A stretch of DNA of 64,000 nucleotides from Dichetophora obliterata (taxonomy: Eukaryota; Arthropoda; Insecta; Diptera; Sciomyzidae): contig OY986435.1 in the NCBI GenBank assembly GCA_963920525.1, positions 223,560,399 to 223,624,398 of the forward strand, given 5' to 3'. The notes under the pieces were generated by a model that worked only from the letters and a program-made list of their open reading frames with translations, ran no database searches and was not told where the DNA came from. Below, one piece after another: positions 48,310 through 59,550 of the stretch. Made by a program: the position numbers and the translations under genes. The stretch's first letter is position 1. Each line of letters opens with the position of its first letter.

Positions 48310-48990
48310 CGAGAAAAGGGACCTAGTGTGTCAAAAACAGGTTTGGACTATAGAGTGAACTCTCGTACCTAAAAGATGGAAAATAAGATGAAATAAGTTA
48401 GATTTCTGATAAAAAATTATTTACCCCATAAAAACGTACAAAACGAACTTGGGAAAATCGATAAATATGAGAAAAACATTAAAAATTTTACTTTTTTTGA
48501 TTTTTTGGTTTTAAATTGTTTTTTTCGCCAGTCTTTGAAGTTTTTTGGAGTTTGGACTTTTTTTCGGTGTTTCGTGATCTGGTACTTCGATTTTCTTCCG
48601 TTTGACAATTTCATTTTTTTCTTTTTTCGGCGCTTTGACTTCAGCTTTTTTTTTTCTCGTGATCCGGTGCTTCGATTTTTTTTTCTTGCTAGCTGGTTCA
48701 TGTTTATTTTGCGATTTTTTTTTCGTTTTGGGTTCACTCGGTTTAGGAACTACAAAATCCCGTTTCTGTGAATCAGTACATACACAATAGCAAAGGTATT
48801 CTCACACTAAAAGCGAAAAAAATACGTCACCACATAGGCATGACGTCACCAAAGTCGGCACCCAATCATAACTAACCATACCAAATCGCATCTCCCAACT
48901 GAAGGTGTGTTCACGGTGAAAAGGCGTTATGAAACTTTAAATGCGTTTTTCTCAAAACTTCATTTTCACACACTAGGTCCCTTTTCTCAC
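48310..48990 (-). mobile_element. 681-bp inverted-repeat element carrying a Lys-rich exon-like segment
   Basis: GAGAAAAGGGACCTAGTGTG at 48311 is matched by its exact complement near 48968-48988, and weaker similarity continues inward. No target duplication is evident. The inside is not repetitive: it holds a Lys/Glu-rich coding-like stretch (see 48490-48770) and, towards 48990, non-coding DNA. Confidence 0.6.
48490..48770 (-). pseudogene. Lys/Glu/Pro-rich exon remnant, unrecognised
   Basis: On the minus strand, after an acceptor-like TTCACAG near 48766, one frame reads KRDFVVPKPSEPKTKKK. After an A-run a second frame reads IEAPDHEKK; after another A-run a third reads AEVKAPKKEKNEIVKRKK, IEVPDHETPKKSPNSKKLQ. 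The two (I)E-(A/V)-PDHE segments look like degenerate protein repeats, and the charged composition is coding-like. Two homopolymer length changes (A9 and A10) break the frame; they could be mutations or sequencing errors. I do not recognise the protein. The single long frame here (48417-48737) is partly a product of the A-rich runs. Confidence 0.4.
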
Positions 48991-49070
48991 ATATATTGGA
49001 ATTTCTCATGGGTGCAACAAAAAGTTTAATTTTGTGGGACCGTGTAATATGCATGACTATAATATATAAT

Positions 49071-49181
49071 ACTATCTGAAACCCGGTGCGTTGCTGCTAC
49101 GCCCCCTTGTCCAACGCCCATAACATCATATCAGTTAAACTGCATGTGTAAATTGAGGTCGAATACTGAATTCCGATGCCA
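49071..49181 (-). repeat. Fragment of the Helitron-like family, 3' end, inverted
   Basis: Its complement ends GCAGCAACGCACCGGGTTTC then AGATAG, matching the last ~110 bp of the 43979-47341 element (one 139-bp-type unit plus the terminus). Confidence 0.7.
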
Positions 49182-50084
49182 TAAAACGATAGTTTTAGCC
49201 ATAACTTTTGATTGGAAAGAGATACTGTGGTATTTTTTTCACATAAATGGTTTTTGAGGCTTTTGTTAAAAATATAAGAACAAAATTTTGGAAAAAACAA
49301 ATTTCGTCAAAAAAATCAAAGGGGGTTGTTGTTTTGATGACAAAAACAGTCAAATAAGTTTTGCGCCAAACTGGAAACATTTTAGGAAATGAATGCTACT
49401 TTACTTGCTAATTACTTATTTTTATTTTACAGCAAACACTATTTTTGAATTATTTTTTGAGTAAAAAGTCAATATTTTGAACCTTTTCTGAAAACAGTTA
49501 AAAAATATATACAATAGCCTAAGAGTACAGTTGACTGTTTTTGTGCAGTTTGTGCCAAACAAACAAACAGAAAATTAGTTTTATTAATATAAATAGATAG
49601 CAGAGATGTAAAAGAATGCAATTATTTGTGAGTTTAAATTTTTAAATCATGTGATTTTTATATTTAAAATGAATGCAATCATTGACATTTCAAGTCGAAA
49701 TCAATGATTTAAAAAATGATTTTGTAAAACCATTCAAAACAGTCATTTTAATACCAATAATATGATGTTTTAAAATATCAGTGTGGTACGATATTTTTTA
49801 TCGAATAGTGTATTTGAATTAGAGCCCTGCGTAGGTGCACTTAAAACCGGTTTCAAAACATTTGTGCATTTCACACTACACTGCACTGTCTTGCATGCTG
49901 CAAAAAAATCATGTGTGTGATTGCAGCGAAGACGAACAAAACATGATAGAGCAATAAAAAACAGATCATTGATATTGTTGATCTAAGATATCGTTGTCAG
50001 AGAGCTCACTGCAGTCAATGCAACGAAAGCTTGTTGACTGGCAATAGATGATTTATATCAGACAACGAACACGGTGCTGGCGCG
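49182..50084. repeat. Inverted copy of the 0.7-kb dispersed repeat, then unassigned DNA
   Basis: About 49190-49590 is related, in reverse, to 57000-57330 and 38700-38950. From 49600 to 50084 nothing is recognised. Confidence 0.4.
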
Positions 50085-50460
50085 AACAATAGGTGAAAAT
50101 GGGTCACGCATCATTATTTTACAGTGTATTTCGAATCTGAAGTCAGAATTTTAAAAATAAAAATGGATACTAGGGTTGCCACATATTTTTTTTTTATTTT
50201 TACAAATCTGATGCTGGTGCGAACCTCAGGTAAAAATGGGTCGCTGAATCCGAATCCGTTGTCAGAATTTAAAAATAATGTAATTTTTTATAATAGGGTT
50301 GCCACCTAATAATATGTATTTTTAAGAGTTTTAAACATCATTTATCAATGTTAGGGGGTCGCTGATTTAGAATCTGAAGTCAGAATTTTAAAATTCAAGA
50401 TGGTGGATAGGGTTACCACCTTCATTTTTTGCATTTTTATGAATTCGGGGCTGGCAAAAA
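50085..50460. repeat. Three-copy tandem array, unit ~120 bp
   Basis: GGGTCGCTGA-type start, TCTGAAGTCAGAATTTTAAAA and AGGGTTGCCACC recur in the same order at about 50100, 50220 and 50345. No coding content. Confidence 0.7.
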
Positions 50461-50475
50461 AAATGGATTTAGGGG

Positions 50476-51003
50476 CTCTAGGTTAGGTTAGGGTTAGGAC
50501 CAGATATTTGGTCCGTTGTGATACCACAGGGGATCTACTCCTCCTCTCCTAAGCACTGCCCTGAAACCACCCTGAACTAATAATAAAAAGCAGTAGCAAT
50601 TACTCCCTTATTCATAAACCCATTTAAAGGGCTGCGTAACTTTCAGCAGGCTTTAAGCAGCATTAGTCATTGTTAAATGTTAATAAGTTTAAACATGTAA
50701 TCAGTTGTTTAAATGTTAAAATCTATTGAATAAGTGGGTAAATGTCTAACTCCTCAAGATTCCTGAGATCATCAAAAAAGAGGCTACCTAGATGCTTCTG
50801 CCTTCTGTGGGCTCAAGCGGGGCATGAACAGAGGAGATGCGATATCGACCTCTCCTCTTCCTCATGCCTGCAGCTCCTGCAGAAGTCATTCGCATGAACC
50901 CCCATTCTAAGGGCATGCCTACCTTTAAGACAGTGTCCTGTTACAACGCCTATCAGAATGGAGAGATCTTTCATGGCCCATTCGGTTCTAAATACATATA
51001 AAG
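50476..51003 (-). mobile_element. 3' fragment of a non-LTR retrotransposon
   Basis: On the minus strand 51003-50813 encodes VVTGHCLKGRHALRMGVHAN followed by DFCRSCRHEEEE and HLLCSCPA, the Cys/His-containing C-terminus found in R1/LOA/Jockey-type ORF2 proteins. The 3' UTR and a CCTAACCCTAACCTAACC-type tail follow, ending near 50476. Everything 5' is missing. Confidence 0.7.
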
Positions 51004-51560
51004 GGTGATCCAATAAGAGCTTCCTACTTTATTTTCTAAATAAAATACATAAAAATTAATCTATTGATTCAAATCTTTATTTGGACGATAGTTCGATTTC
51101 TACAACTCAATGTTTAAAAATTATTTCGTTCAAATGTTGCCCACGACTAGCTCTTAAATGGTTCATTCTGTGTTTCCAACTTTCAAATTTCGACGAAATT
51201 CGAGATCGGCGACGAATCGATTGTTCACGGTTTCTCGAACACTCTCTGCTACTGCAGCAATGTTCTCAAAATAACGGACTCTATGCACACTGGTTGAATG
51301 ATGAATCTCCAATAGTGTAAAATTGGTTCGAAATTTGGTGATTATGTTGAAGAACTCTATAACTTTCTCTAACTGATGACAGATTGTGGTAATAAATTTC
51401 CTCAATTAATAAACGTTGTTCAGGAGTAAGTCTATTCATGATTGAGTCGTATTGAATACTGAACACAAACGTCATATGGACAAGCCATTTGACACATAAC
51501 ATCTGTCACATAAGCAATGAGAGGCAACAAACTAGACATTTTCTGTTTTTCAAGTTGAGT
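51004..51560 (-). mobile_element. Mariner-like element fragment, DNA-binding half
   Basis: On the minus strand from about 51440 the frame reads MNRLTPEQRLLIEEIYYHNL then SSVRESYRVL, the N-terminal helix-turn-helix of the mariner-like family to which 34395-35012 belongs. A frameshifted continuation has HRVRYFENIAAVAESVRE (about 51230-51290). The catalytic half is missing. AAGGGTGATCCAATAAGAGC at 51001 may be one terminus; the other was not found. Confidence 0.7.
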
Positions 51561-54500
51561 CAGTGCCATTCTAATTACGATCTTCATAAGCCTTTACGAT
51601 GAATGTACAGTGTTTTCAATAATAACTTCAACATGATTAATTTTTCTGATTCGTAGGCGTCTTAAAACGGAAAATTATATTACATTTAAGTAATTAAATC
51701 AATTTAACTTCATCCTATTATACCTAACGCAGTTTTATAACAATGTAATATCGGTAATGGAGATTGTTCTGTTTCTCCTTTTTGTCTCGATATTATGTTT
51801 TACAAAGTAAGCACCATCAAATATGAATCGGCTTTCAAAACTGGCTTTTTAATTATGCAATATTTTAAATTTAAATCGAATTGTGATTTACGTGCTCACG
51901 TGGCTTCCTGATTTAAAATTAGACTGAACTCGCACTATCACCTGGATTGGTTTGCCAGAGTATATCTCTTTTCCACACAAGTTTATGCCTGCGTTGGCCC
52001 CAATGCATATCAAACTAATTGGGATTTTATTTGGTGGATATGAGATTTATCTCATTTCCACGTAGGTCCTTGGGATGGACAATGGCCCCAAACCAGTAAA
52101 AATTAGTATAGTGTTTTGGATTTTGAACTCAGGATTGTTATTTCGAGTACCTTAAACTAATAATCACTATCATTTAATTCAATGTTGCTTATTTATATAG
52201 AATCAAAATACTTAATTACGCGTTTTATATATATTCAATTTTTAAATTCCGCTGAAAAGCTAATTAATGTGCTCAGTGGAAAATACTAATTGCCAATAGG
52301 GGGTATGTTTTAGTACGTAGGTGCATTCTGTCTGTCCCGGCTGATCCGGGCATGATCCAGTATGTAAATTGTTCATGCGTATAGCACGGGTATACGTATC
52401 TTTGGAAGATTTCATACCTCCGGGCGAATAAAAAAAAAACGACCCAGTTGAAAAATGGACAACGTATGTGCTGGTCTTTGGCCATTTTATCAGAAACGTG
52501 CGCTGGAAGGTGCCGCCGGCATAAAGCTTTGGCCAGCATGCAAATTGTCTTGCATTCACATCGTTTTTTTTTTCATAACGCACAACGTCTCAAATATTTT
52601 TATTGTTTTCCATATCACTTCATTCTCAAATTAATCTCAGTAAAAATCTGACAGAAAGTCACGAATTTCGTTTTCATTGCAATTCACCATCAGCTGTTTT
52701 TGACAGCAGCTAAGTTGTAGACCTCGGTTCATAATATAGTTGCCCAACGTCGAACTACTCAGTTCCCAATGCGACACCAAAAGATGGCGCTTTCCGCACA
52801 ATGCATGGCAGCACTTATTTTTACCTGGCATTTGCTGTTGTCAATTTGACAGCAGTTGCTCTTCTTTAATTATTTTTTCAATTCCATCTCCGTAGTGCAC
52901 AAAGTTTTTAATTCAATTAACATACAAGAGTTCTCATAAATAATCGATTAATAAATAAAGCAAAAGGTAAATAAAAGCGTGACAATACAAAAAATAAAAT
53001 AATATATAGCAAAATACACGTTTTCTCAAAAACACCAACTTGATCAAGCACTTGAACGAAAATTCAAAAAATTTTGATTTTGCCAAATTTGGGAGGAGAT
53101 CAGCGAATCAACATCAACATCGTCATCAGTCAGTCTTGTCGCAAAATCAATCACATACACACAAGTTAGCAGCAGCACAAGAACCAGCAAGTTGGTTAAC
53201 AAAGTTTTTTAAATTCTTAAATTAATTTAGTGCGCGACAGTTTTAACTTCGGTCCAACTATAACCAACATGCCCCCGATCGAGTAAGATTTAAAAACTTC
53301 ATCATATAAAAGTGAAATTTCGCTATACAAACATAAATTTGCGCTAGTTTCAGTTGCACTTTGCTTGGCATACAACAAAGTAATACGCTAATGTTAGTCA
53401 TCTATCTCATCATGTGGCAGATGGTCAAATAATTCTTTCTTCCATCATGCCCTCAAATCATGTAAAATGACAAAACTAAAAAAAGTAGACCTATGATGCT
53501 AAAAATACTTTCATAATTTGTTTAGTGAACACCTGAGAGGGTTGGCAGTGAAACTTTGGTGCCGCCACCTAGATAACTCTCGCAATCATACACACACACT
53601 CATATGCAAATGTGTGCCCAAGTTAGCTGCTCAATTCAATACGCTTAGTTTACAAAAGCAGCTGCATCCTGACGATTATGCTTTGGAACAAACTCAATTA
53701 GGCAACAGCTTAACTCAGAAAATACTTGCTCGCTTTTCCCCTCAAGCTTTTTCTAATCGCTTCATAAATTCCTGAATTATTTCAAAGTACAAAGCATGTT
53801 TTTGTTAACAAGTTAGAATCGGTAGTGCACAAGCATATTTTTTTATCTGCTCCAGATGTTTGCTTCATCGGTGGTGACGTCATTTCCATTCAAAGTTATT
53901 AATAACCCGCATTACGCAGCGTCATACCAACAAACATAAATTCTACGATGTATATACATGTTAAATAAACAACAAGAATTATGTCTGCTAGCGGAATATT
54001 TTTATTTAACATACAAATTATTATTTTTATCAGTAAGGTAAAATGTAGCCATGTGTATTGAAATGATTTGAATTGGACTCTTTGGGCATAATTTAATTAG
54101 ATATGCATTAGACATTTATTTAAAATCCACAAAATAAGAGCTAAAACAATTTAAACTTTTTAATAACGTTGAATATAATCCAAAATTTATTTTAATAAAT
54201 AACTATAACTTTTTTATTAAACTTTAAAATGAGATTTGTTATACAATTAAATAAATAACAAAACACATTTTAAAGTTAAATAAAAAATATTCAGCGTTTT
54301 GGGAATATGTGTAATCTATGGCTAAGCTGTGTATTAAGTTTTTTAATTTATCTTTAATTTATAAAACATTTTTAAGAACTTATGAATGCTGAAATCTTTT
54401 TGTGAAGTTTTCGTTAATTTATCGCGTTCAAACAAACTACTGGCAAGGAATTCGAACAAGCTCATGGCAATAAATTATCTCTATGTTTCAAGGGTCGTCA

Positions 54501-55019
54501 AAAAAAGAGAGACCACCGAATTAAGTAGTCAGAAGAAGAACACACTAATGTTTTTTTATAAACTTAATTTCATCTATTTTGTTGCTGAAATGCCACGGTC
54601 ACTAAGGTCACTCTGCGATGTTAAATTAGATGCGTTGATTGGAAGCCATTACCATTCTTCACAGAAACGATTTTTAAAACGTTTCAAATGACATCATACA
54701 AAGCCAACTATGGTTCTTAATTTTTTTGAACGCAGCGAACACAACTCTGAAATTTATTTGATAGCGAAACTTTGAATATTAAATATGCTGTAAAGACTTA
54801 TATTATGCTTTCATCCTATAAAAATGGAGTATCTCGTGACAGTACCTTTCGAATTTAAAAGTAGGTTTTATTAAAATATTTTTAAAGATATATGTGAAAA
54901 TTGAAAATACTTTAAAGTTTTTTCTAAATGACCTTGTTATTTATTATGTTGATTTTATATGATTTAAATACAAATTCTAAATGTTTGGTAGTTTAAATCA
55001 GACATGATTTTAAATACAA
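51561..55019. other. Intergenic DNA, possible unrecognised exons
   Basis: No recognised gene. Slightly less AT-rich patches at 52640-52850 and 53040-53260 hold short frames without family resemblance. From 53800 to 55019 the DNA is AT-rich and featureless. Confidence 0.3.
53518..53775 (+). CDS. Possible coding exon, unrecognised
   Basis: An open frame of about 85 codons with fairly balanced composition: QKQLHPDDYALEQTQLGNSL then TQKILARFSPQAF. It follows a pyrimidine-rich TAATTTGTTTAG that could be a splice acceptor. It has no ATG of its own. I recognise no domain and see no partner exon with confidence; it may be chance. Confidence 0.15.
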   Translation: MFSEHLRGLAVKLWCRHLDNSRNHTHTLICKCVPKLAAQFNTLSLQKQLHPDDYALEQTQLGNSLTQKILARFSPQAFSNRFINS

Positions 55020-55794
55020 ATTCTAGTTGTTTGATAGTTTAAAATCGTTTATTGCTGTGTAGGTGCCCCAAGAGGCGGTCACTATATATAAATGTTTTCA
55101 CGCCCAGTTTTAAATTTTACCGATTTTACTGGACCGATTGACCTGAAAATTTGGCAGTCGATTTGTTTCAAGTACGAAATGGTTGAGGGAAAAAAGTTGC
55201 CACACCTCCCTTTTACAGCCCCCAAATCAATAAAAATGCTATATTTCAGTCGGTTTGGGCCGTATAAGGCTATAATTCAGTAATTTAGTTTGTATGGTTA
55301 CTGTCGGTCACTGACCTAAAGGTGTGTGTCTGCCCCCAGATGAAATTCGATAAGGACGCGCTTGCCACAAACCAATGAAAATGCTTTATTTAATACGGTT
55401 TTGTGGTTACTGTCAGAAACTGTACGAAAAATTGGTTTCCACTCCCCCTTTTTCGCCCACAAATCAGTGAAAATGCTATATTTCAAGCTGTTTTGTTCGT
55501 AAAAGACTAACATTCTTTAGTTTGTATGGTTACTTTCGGCAACTGTGCTAAAAATGGACGTTATCTCTATATATCCACACCCACTTTTTGAGAAATCATT
55601 AAAATCGACTACTGTGTCGATTGAGCTAAAATTTTAGCTTAGTTTGTATGGTTACTGTCAGCAACTGTACTACAAATTGGTAGTACGCCCCCCCTTCTAC
55701 CGTCCACAAACCAATGAAAATGTTTTATTTCAACGGTTTTTATCGTATTAGACTACAATTTGGTAATTTAGTTCATATGGTTATTTTCGGCAGC
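55020..55794 (+). repeat. Helitron-like family fragment, left part
   Basis: Matches 44400-45500 (GACCTGAAAATTTGGCAGTC, CGCCCACAAATCA, GGTTACTGTC...). It is split from its right part (56539-56640) by the MITE at 55797-56536. No complete termini. Confidence 0.7.
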
Positions 55795-55796
55795 TA

Positions 55797-56536
55797 CCCG
55801 AGTAAAAATATGAGCGGGCGAACAGCGGCCTATCAGCGGTCGGTAATGGGCCGCACGGCCGTATATGGGTCAAAGATTGCCCAAAAATAATCCAAAAAGC
55901 CTAGCGGCCGAAAGTTGGGTCAAACAACAGCCATACAAGGCCTAAATTAAGTTGTATGGCCACAGTATGGCCACTAAACGGCTGCTATACGCCCGTTGAA
56001 TGCCACCAAACTTTACAAAGCTGTTATTCAACAAACGTATGCGCAACAACAGAAGCAAGCCTCACTCGGCGATGTTAATATTATCGAAACTTGTGTGTGG
56101 CGCAAAACATTTTTATATATGAAGTTATTTGCTTGAATACAATGCCCTGTAAATTTTCAATTAAAGCAGTATAATTTTTTTAGCTGATTACAATTAATTG
56201 TTTTTTTAATGAGAAAAGATTAATTAAATACAAAAAATTAATACAAAAAATTGTTTAATTAGTTTTACATTATTTTATTTCCGCATGAAGTTACAATTGA
56301 AAATCTGCTTTTCATTGTAGAATAAGCACTAGTAGATAATTTAAAAATGCCCTTTGTACGGCCGCTGTACGGCCGTTGTAAAGCCGATATTATTTAAAAA
56401 CGGCCTCTATACGCCCGCTGTTTGGCCAAAAAGTCCTGCCTTGTATGACCCTCGTATGGCCGAGAAAAATATTAAAAATTAGTCCTTGTACGGCCGCTGT
56501 TTGGCCTTAGCTAAAAAGTTTTTATTTTTACTCGGG
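55797..56536. mobile_element. 740-bp GGCC-rich MITE with TA duplication
   Basis: Inverted ends CCCGAGTAAAAATA and its complement are flanked by TA (55795-55796 and 56537-56538). It is inserted in a Helitron-family repeat; the uninterrupted homologue at about 45500-45520 reads GGCAGCTGTACTGAAAA, so the empty site is visible in the same window. Inside both ends are many copies of TA-(C/T)-GGCCGCTGT-(A/T)-(C/T)-GGCC in both orientations (55820-55990 and 56345-56510), around an AT-rich centre. No ORF. TA suggests a Tc1/mariner-driven element, but the family is unknown to me. Confidence 0.8.
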
Positions 56537-56538
56537 TA

Positions 56539-57360
56539 TACTGAAAACGGTGAATATATTTGACATTTCTTGAAATTTTCGTATATGGCAGTGAGGCGGT
56601 CTGTGGCAGAACAACGTCTGCCGGGAAATACTAGTATACAATATTTTTAAGACTGTATAATCCAAACTGCTCTATTGATTTCGTTCAAAATGGAAACATG
56701 TATTACGTGCATTCTAGATATGATTCTGACATACTTATTTGGGCCACGCCCCTTCCAAGGACATTTAGGTGTCTTGAAAATTGTAGAAATTCTTAATAAA
56801 AAGCCTTTTTCATAAAAAAATCGTTATCTGAGAATGAGAAAAAAACCGATATGAAAATCAAAGTTTTTATTTTCGATGCCAATATCTCCGCTGTTTTTGA
56901 ATATATTTTGCTCGAATTGAGTTTTTAAAAAGTTCAATAAAATCGCTAAACAAAAATAGTTTCGATTGTGCCGTATAGTCAGTGTATATATTTTTTATTT
57001 TATTTTTCAAAATAGACCTGAAATATTAACTTTTTACTCTTAAAATAACTCTAAAAGTAATTGTTGCATTTTTGAATAACTTTCATATGACATAAAATTA
57101 TCTTGAAAAAGTTCTTCCAGTTTTGAGCTAAAATTGATCAACTGTTTTAGTCATCAAAACAACACATAAAATCCTATGATTTTCTTGGAGAAGTTTATTT
57201 TTCCAAAATGTTGATTTTATATTTTAAAAAATAACTGTCAAGTCTTAAAAATAATTTATGTTAAAAAAACTACCCCAATATCTCTTTTCAATCAAAAGAT
57301 AGGGCAAAAAATATATTTTTTATACTATTGGTTTTACGACATAAAAATAAACTTTTAAAA
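56539..57360. repeat. Helitron-like family remainder and 0.7-kb dispersed repeat, copy 2
   Basis: 56539-56640 continues the repeat broken by the MITE. About 56700-57310 is a second direct copy of the 38340-38960 repeat. Confidence 0.55.
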
Positions 57361-58590
57361 TATAGTAAGCCTTATTTGGTATTGATACACTGTGGGAGGC
57401 AGAACATACCATGCTACTTTTAAACTAAATTTCAATCTTTTTACATTCGACACCACGCTGTGCAATATTTTAAAACAGAGCAATATGCAAAAATATTAAG
57501 TGCTTGTAAGCTTATAGTATGGGACGAAAGTACTTTAATTACATTATTAACGAAATTAATAATGTAATGGGAGTATCCAAATTACTTCTGGCTGGAGATT
57601 TTAGGCAAGCAATGCCGGTAGTACCAAGAAGAACACGAGCAGATGAGGTAATGGCATCTTTAAAAACATCTTGTATTCGGCCATTTATAAAAACAACATG
57701 ACTTAAAAAAACATGCATGTTTACTTAAGAGGCGATGTGTCTGATGGAAAATTCTCAGAAATTCTGCTTAAAATAGGTGATGGACAGCAATCTGTTTTTG
57801 GGAGTAAGGGGAAAAAGTTATACTGATTTGGGGATATTTTTGAAGAACATTAAAGAGCTTATTTCTCACATTTTACAAGATATCGCTGACATAAAAAACA
57901 AAAGCATGGATTGGTTGTGTGACCGACCCATTCTTACTCCTAAGAACGATAGGGCTGCTATTATAAACGAAATTTTGTTTTTATGCTTAGGTAATTTAAA
58001 GCAATCGAAATGACGTATAGATAATTCTGCATTCAGTCTGCATCCCTGCAAAGGGATGATTCAGTCCAATAACCTGTAGAGTTTAAAAACATATTGAACC
58101 AGCACTTCTTGAACAAATCATTTTACTTAAAATAGGAGCTGCTATTATGTTGTTGCGTAATCTTAATCCAACAAAGCTCAGTTATGAAAAAAGACTACAG
58201 TTTAAATCTCTCCACAGAAACGTCATAGACACAACGATATTGACTTGCTGCGCTCGGGGTGATTCAGTTTTTATTCCTCGAATACCACTCATACCGACAG
58301 ATTACCAATTCGAGTTTAAAAGCTACAATTTCCATTAAAGGTATACTTTGAGATGCCAATCGATAAATCACAGAGACAGTCATTAAAAATAGCAGGAATT
58401 GATTTAACCAAGGAGTGTTTTTCCAATGTACAAACTTTTTGTTGCATCTTCTCCAGTAAGCTCATCAAGTAGCCTCATAGTCCTTGCACCGGATGGAAAA
58501 ACGTCAAATGCAGTGTAGAAAGAGTTTCTGAACTATATAAAATCTAATTTCGGACAATCGCGAACAGTCAAACTTCACCAAACGCTATCA
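57361..58590 (+). pseudogene. Helitron RepHel helicase remnant
   Basis: Decayed pieces of the PIF1-type helicase domain of a Helitron, in order: SACKLIVWDES (about 57500-57530, Walker B region); KLLLAGDFRQAMPVVPRRTR then ADEVMASLK (about 57575-57665); DWLCDRPILTPKNDRAAIIN (about 57910-57970); GAAIMLLRNLNPTKLSYEKR (about 58135-58190); IPRIPLIPTDYQFEF; MPIDKSQRQSLKIAGIDLT (about 58355-58410, Gly of KSQG changed to Arg); VLAPDGKTSNAV (about 58480-58520). Frameshifts and stops separate them. The Rep endonuclease domain and the Walker A motif are not seen. It could be an autonomous relative of the nearby Helitron-like elements, but that link is inference. Confidence 0.8.
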
Positions 58591-59548
58591 ACATGACCAC
58601 CACATGCATTTCTATTGGATATACTGGAAATGCGCTCAGGTTCAGAAGGATTCATTGCTTCAAAAAATGCACGTTGCATATAAGCATATCAGCTAGCTGT
58701 AACTGTATAAAGTTTGACTTCAAGACTATAAGCAACTGCCTTCAACAGGGATGAGTTCACTAAAACCTTCCCCGAAAACACAAAATATTATTTTCTGCAT
58801 TGCCAATGACCACCATCACAGACCACATGTACTCTTCTGTCTGTATCGGCAGTTAATTAATGCATAACCTTGCAAACACTTAATTTACCACGTCATCTGC
58901 CAGAGTAATAGCCAGCTAGCTCAAAGGTCATCAAAAGCGACTAGGCTGACGTACACTTCCACAGTATAGGTCCGAGAGAATCGCCAAGATCAATAAGCGC
59001 TTAGATCATCTAGTGTGACCAAAGGACCTCCAGTTACCATCACTTCATCACTGTAAATGAAAGAAAAACCATACTAATCATTTAGCAGCGACCATCTGAC
59101 TAGCAAGTGACAAATGCATCAGTCGAGTATTGTTTCGAAAAACTATCCTTAGCATCATTGCTTTAGCCAGCTCCACCATCAGGTGTGATCCAACGTTTGC
59201 TGCCAGCGGGCACAATGTTTACATATTTGGTACCAGTTATTAATATTATGTTAGTATTTTTCCAACAATTCTGTTTAAAAATATTAAAAAGAAGCCGAGT
59301 TAATCAGCTAGTCAAATATAATTCTAAAAAAAATATTTATTTTTTTAGAATTATAAAAATAGACATATTTTTTAGATTTATAGAAATAAATATATTTTTT
59401 TTAGAATTATAAAAAACAATATAGTAATTGAAATGTGTCATCATTAATTTTTCATATATTTCTCTATTATATATACTACCAATTCCCAATTCTTGATATT
59501 GAATGAAAACAAATTCCCAATTTTTGATACTGAGTGAAAATATATAAG
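58591..59548. other. Intergenic DNA
   Basis: Possibly the remaining 3' part of the decayed Helitron; no motif recognised. Confidence 0.35.
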
Positions 59549-59550
59549 TA

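Noticed and set aside
52637..52831. 64-residue minus-strand frame with ATG
   Set aside because: Too short, no recognised motif, and no supporting splice sites or neighbours.
53040..53225. 61-residue frame with His/Gln-rich segment
   Set aside because: It has no ATG start and no relatives I recognise; could be a 5' leader or exon piece but cannot be supported.
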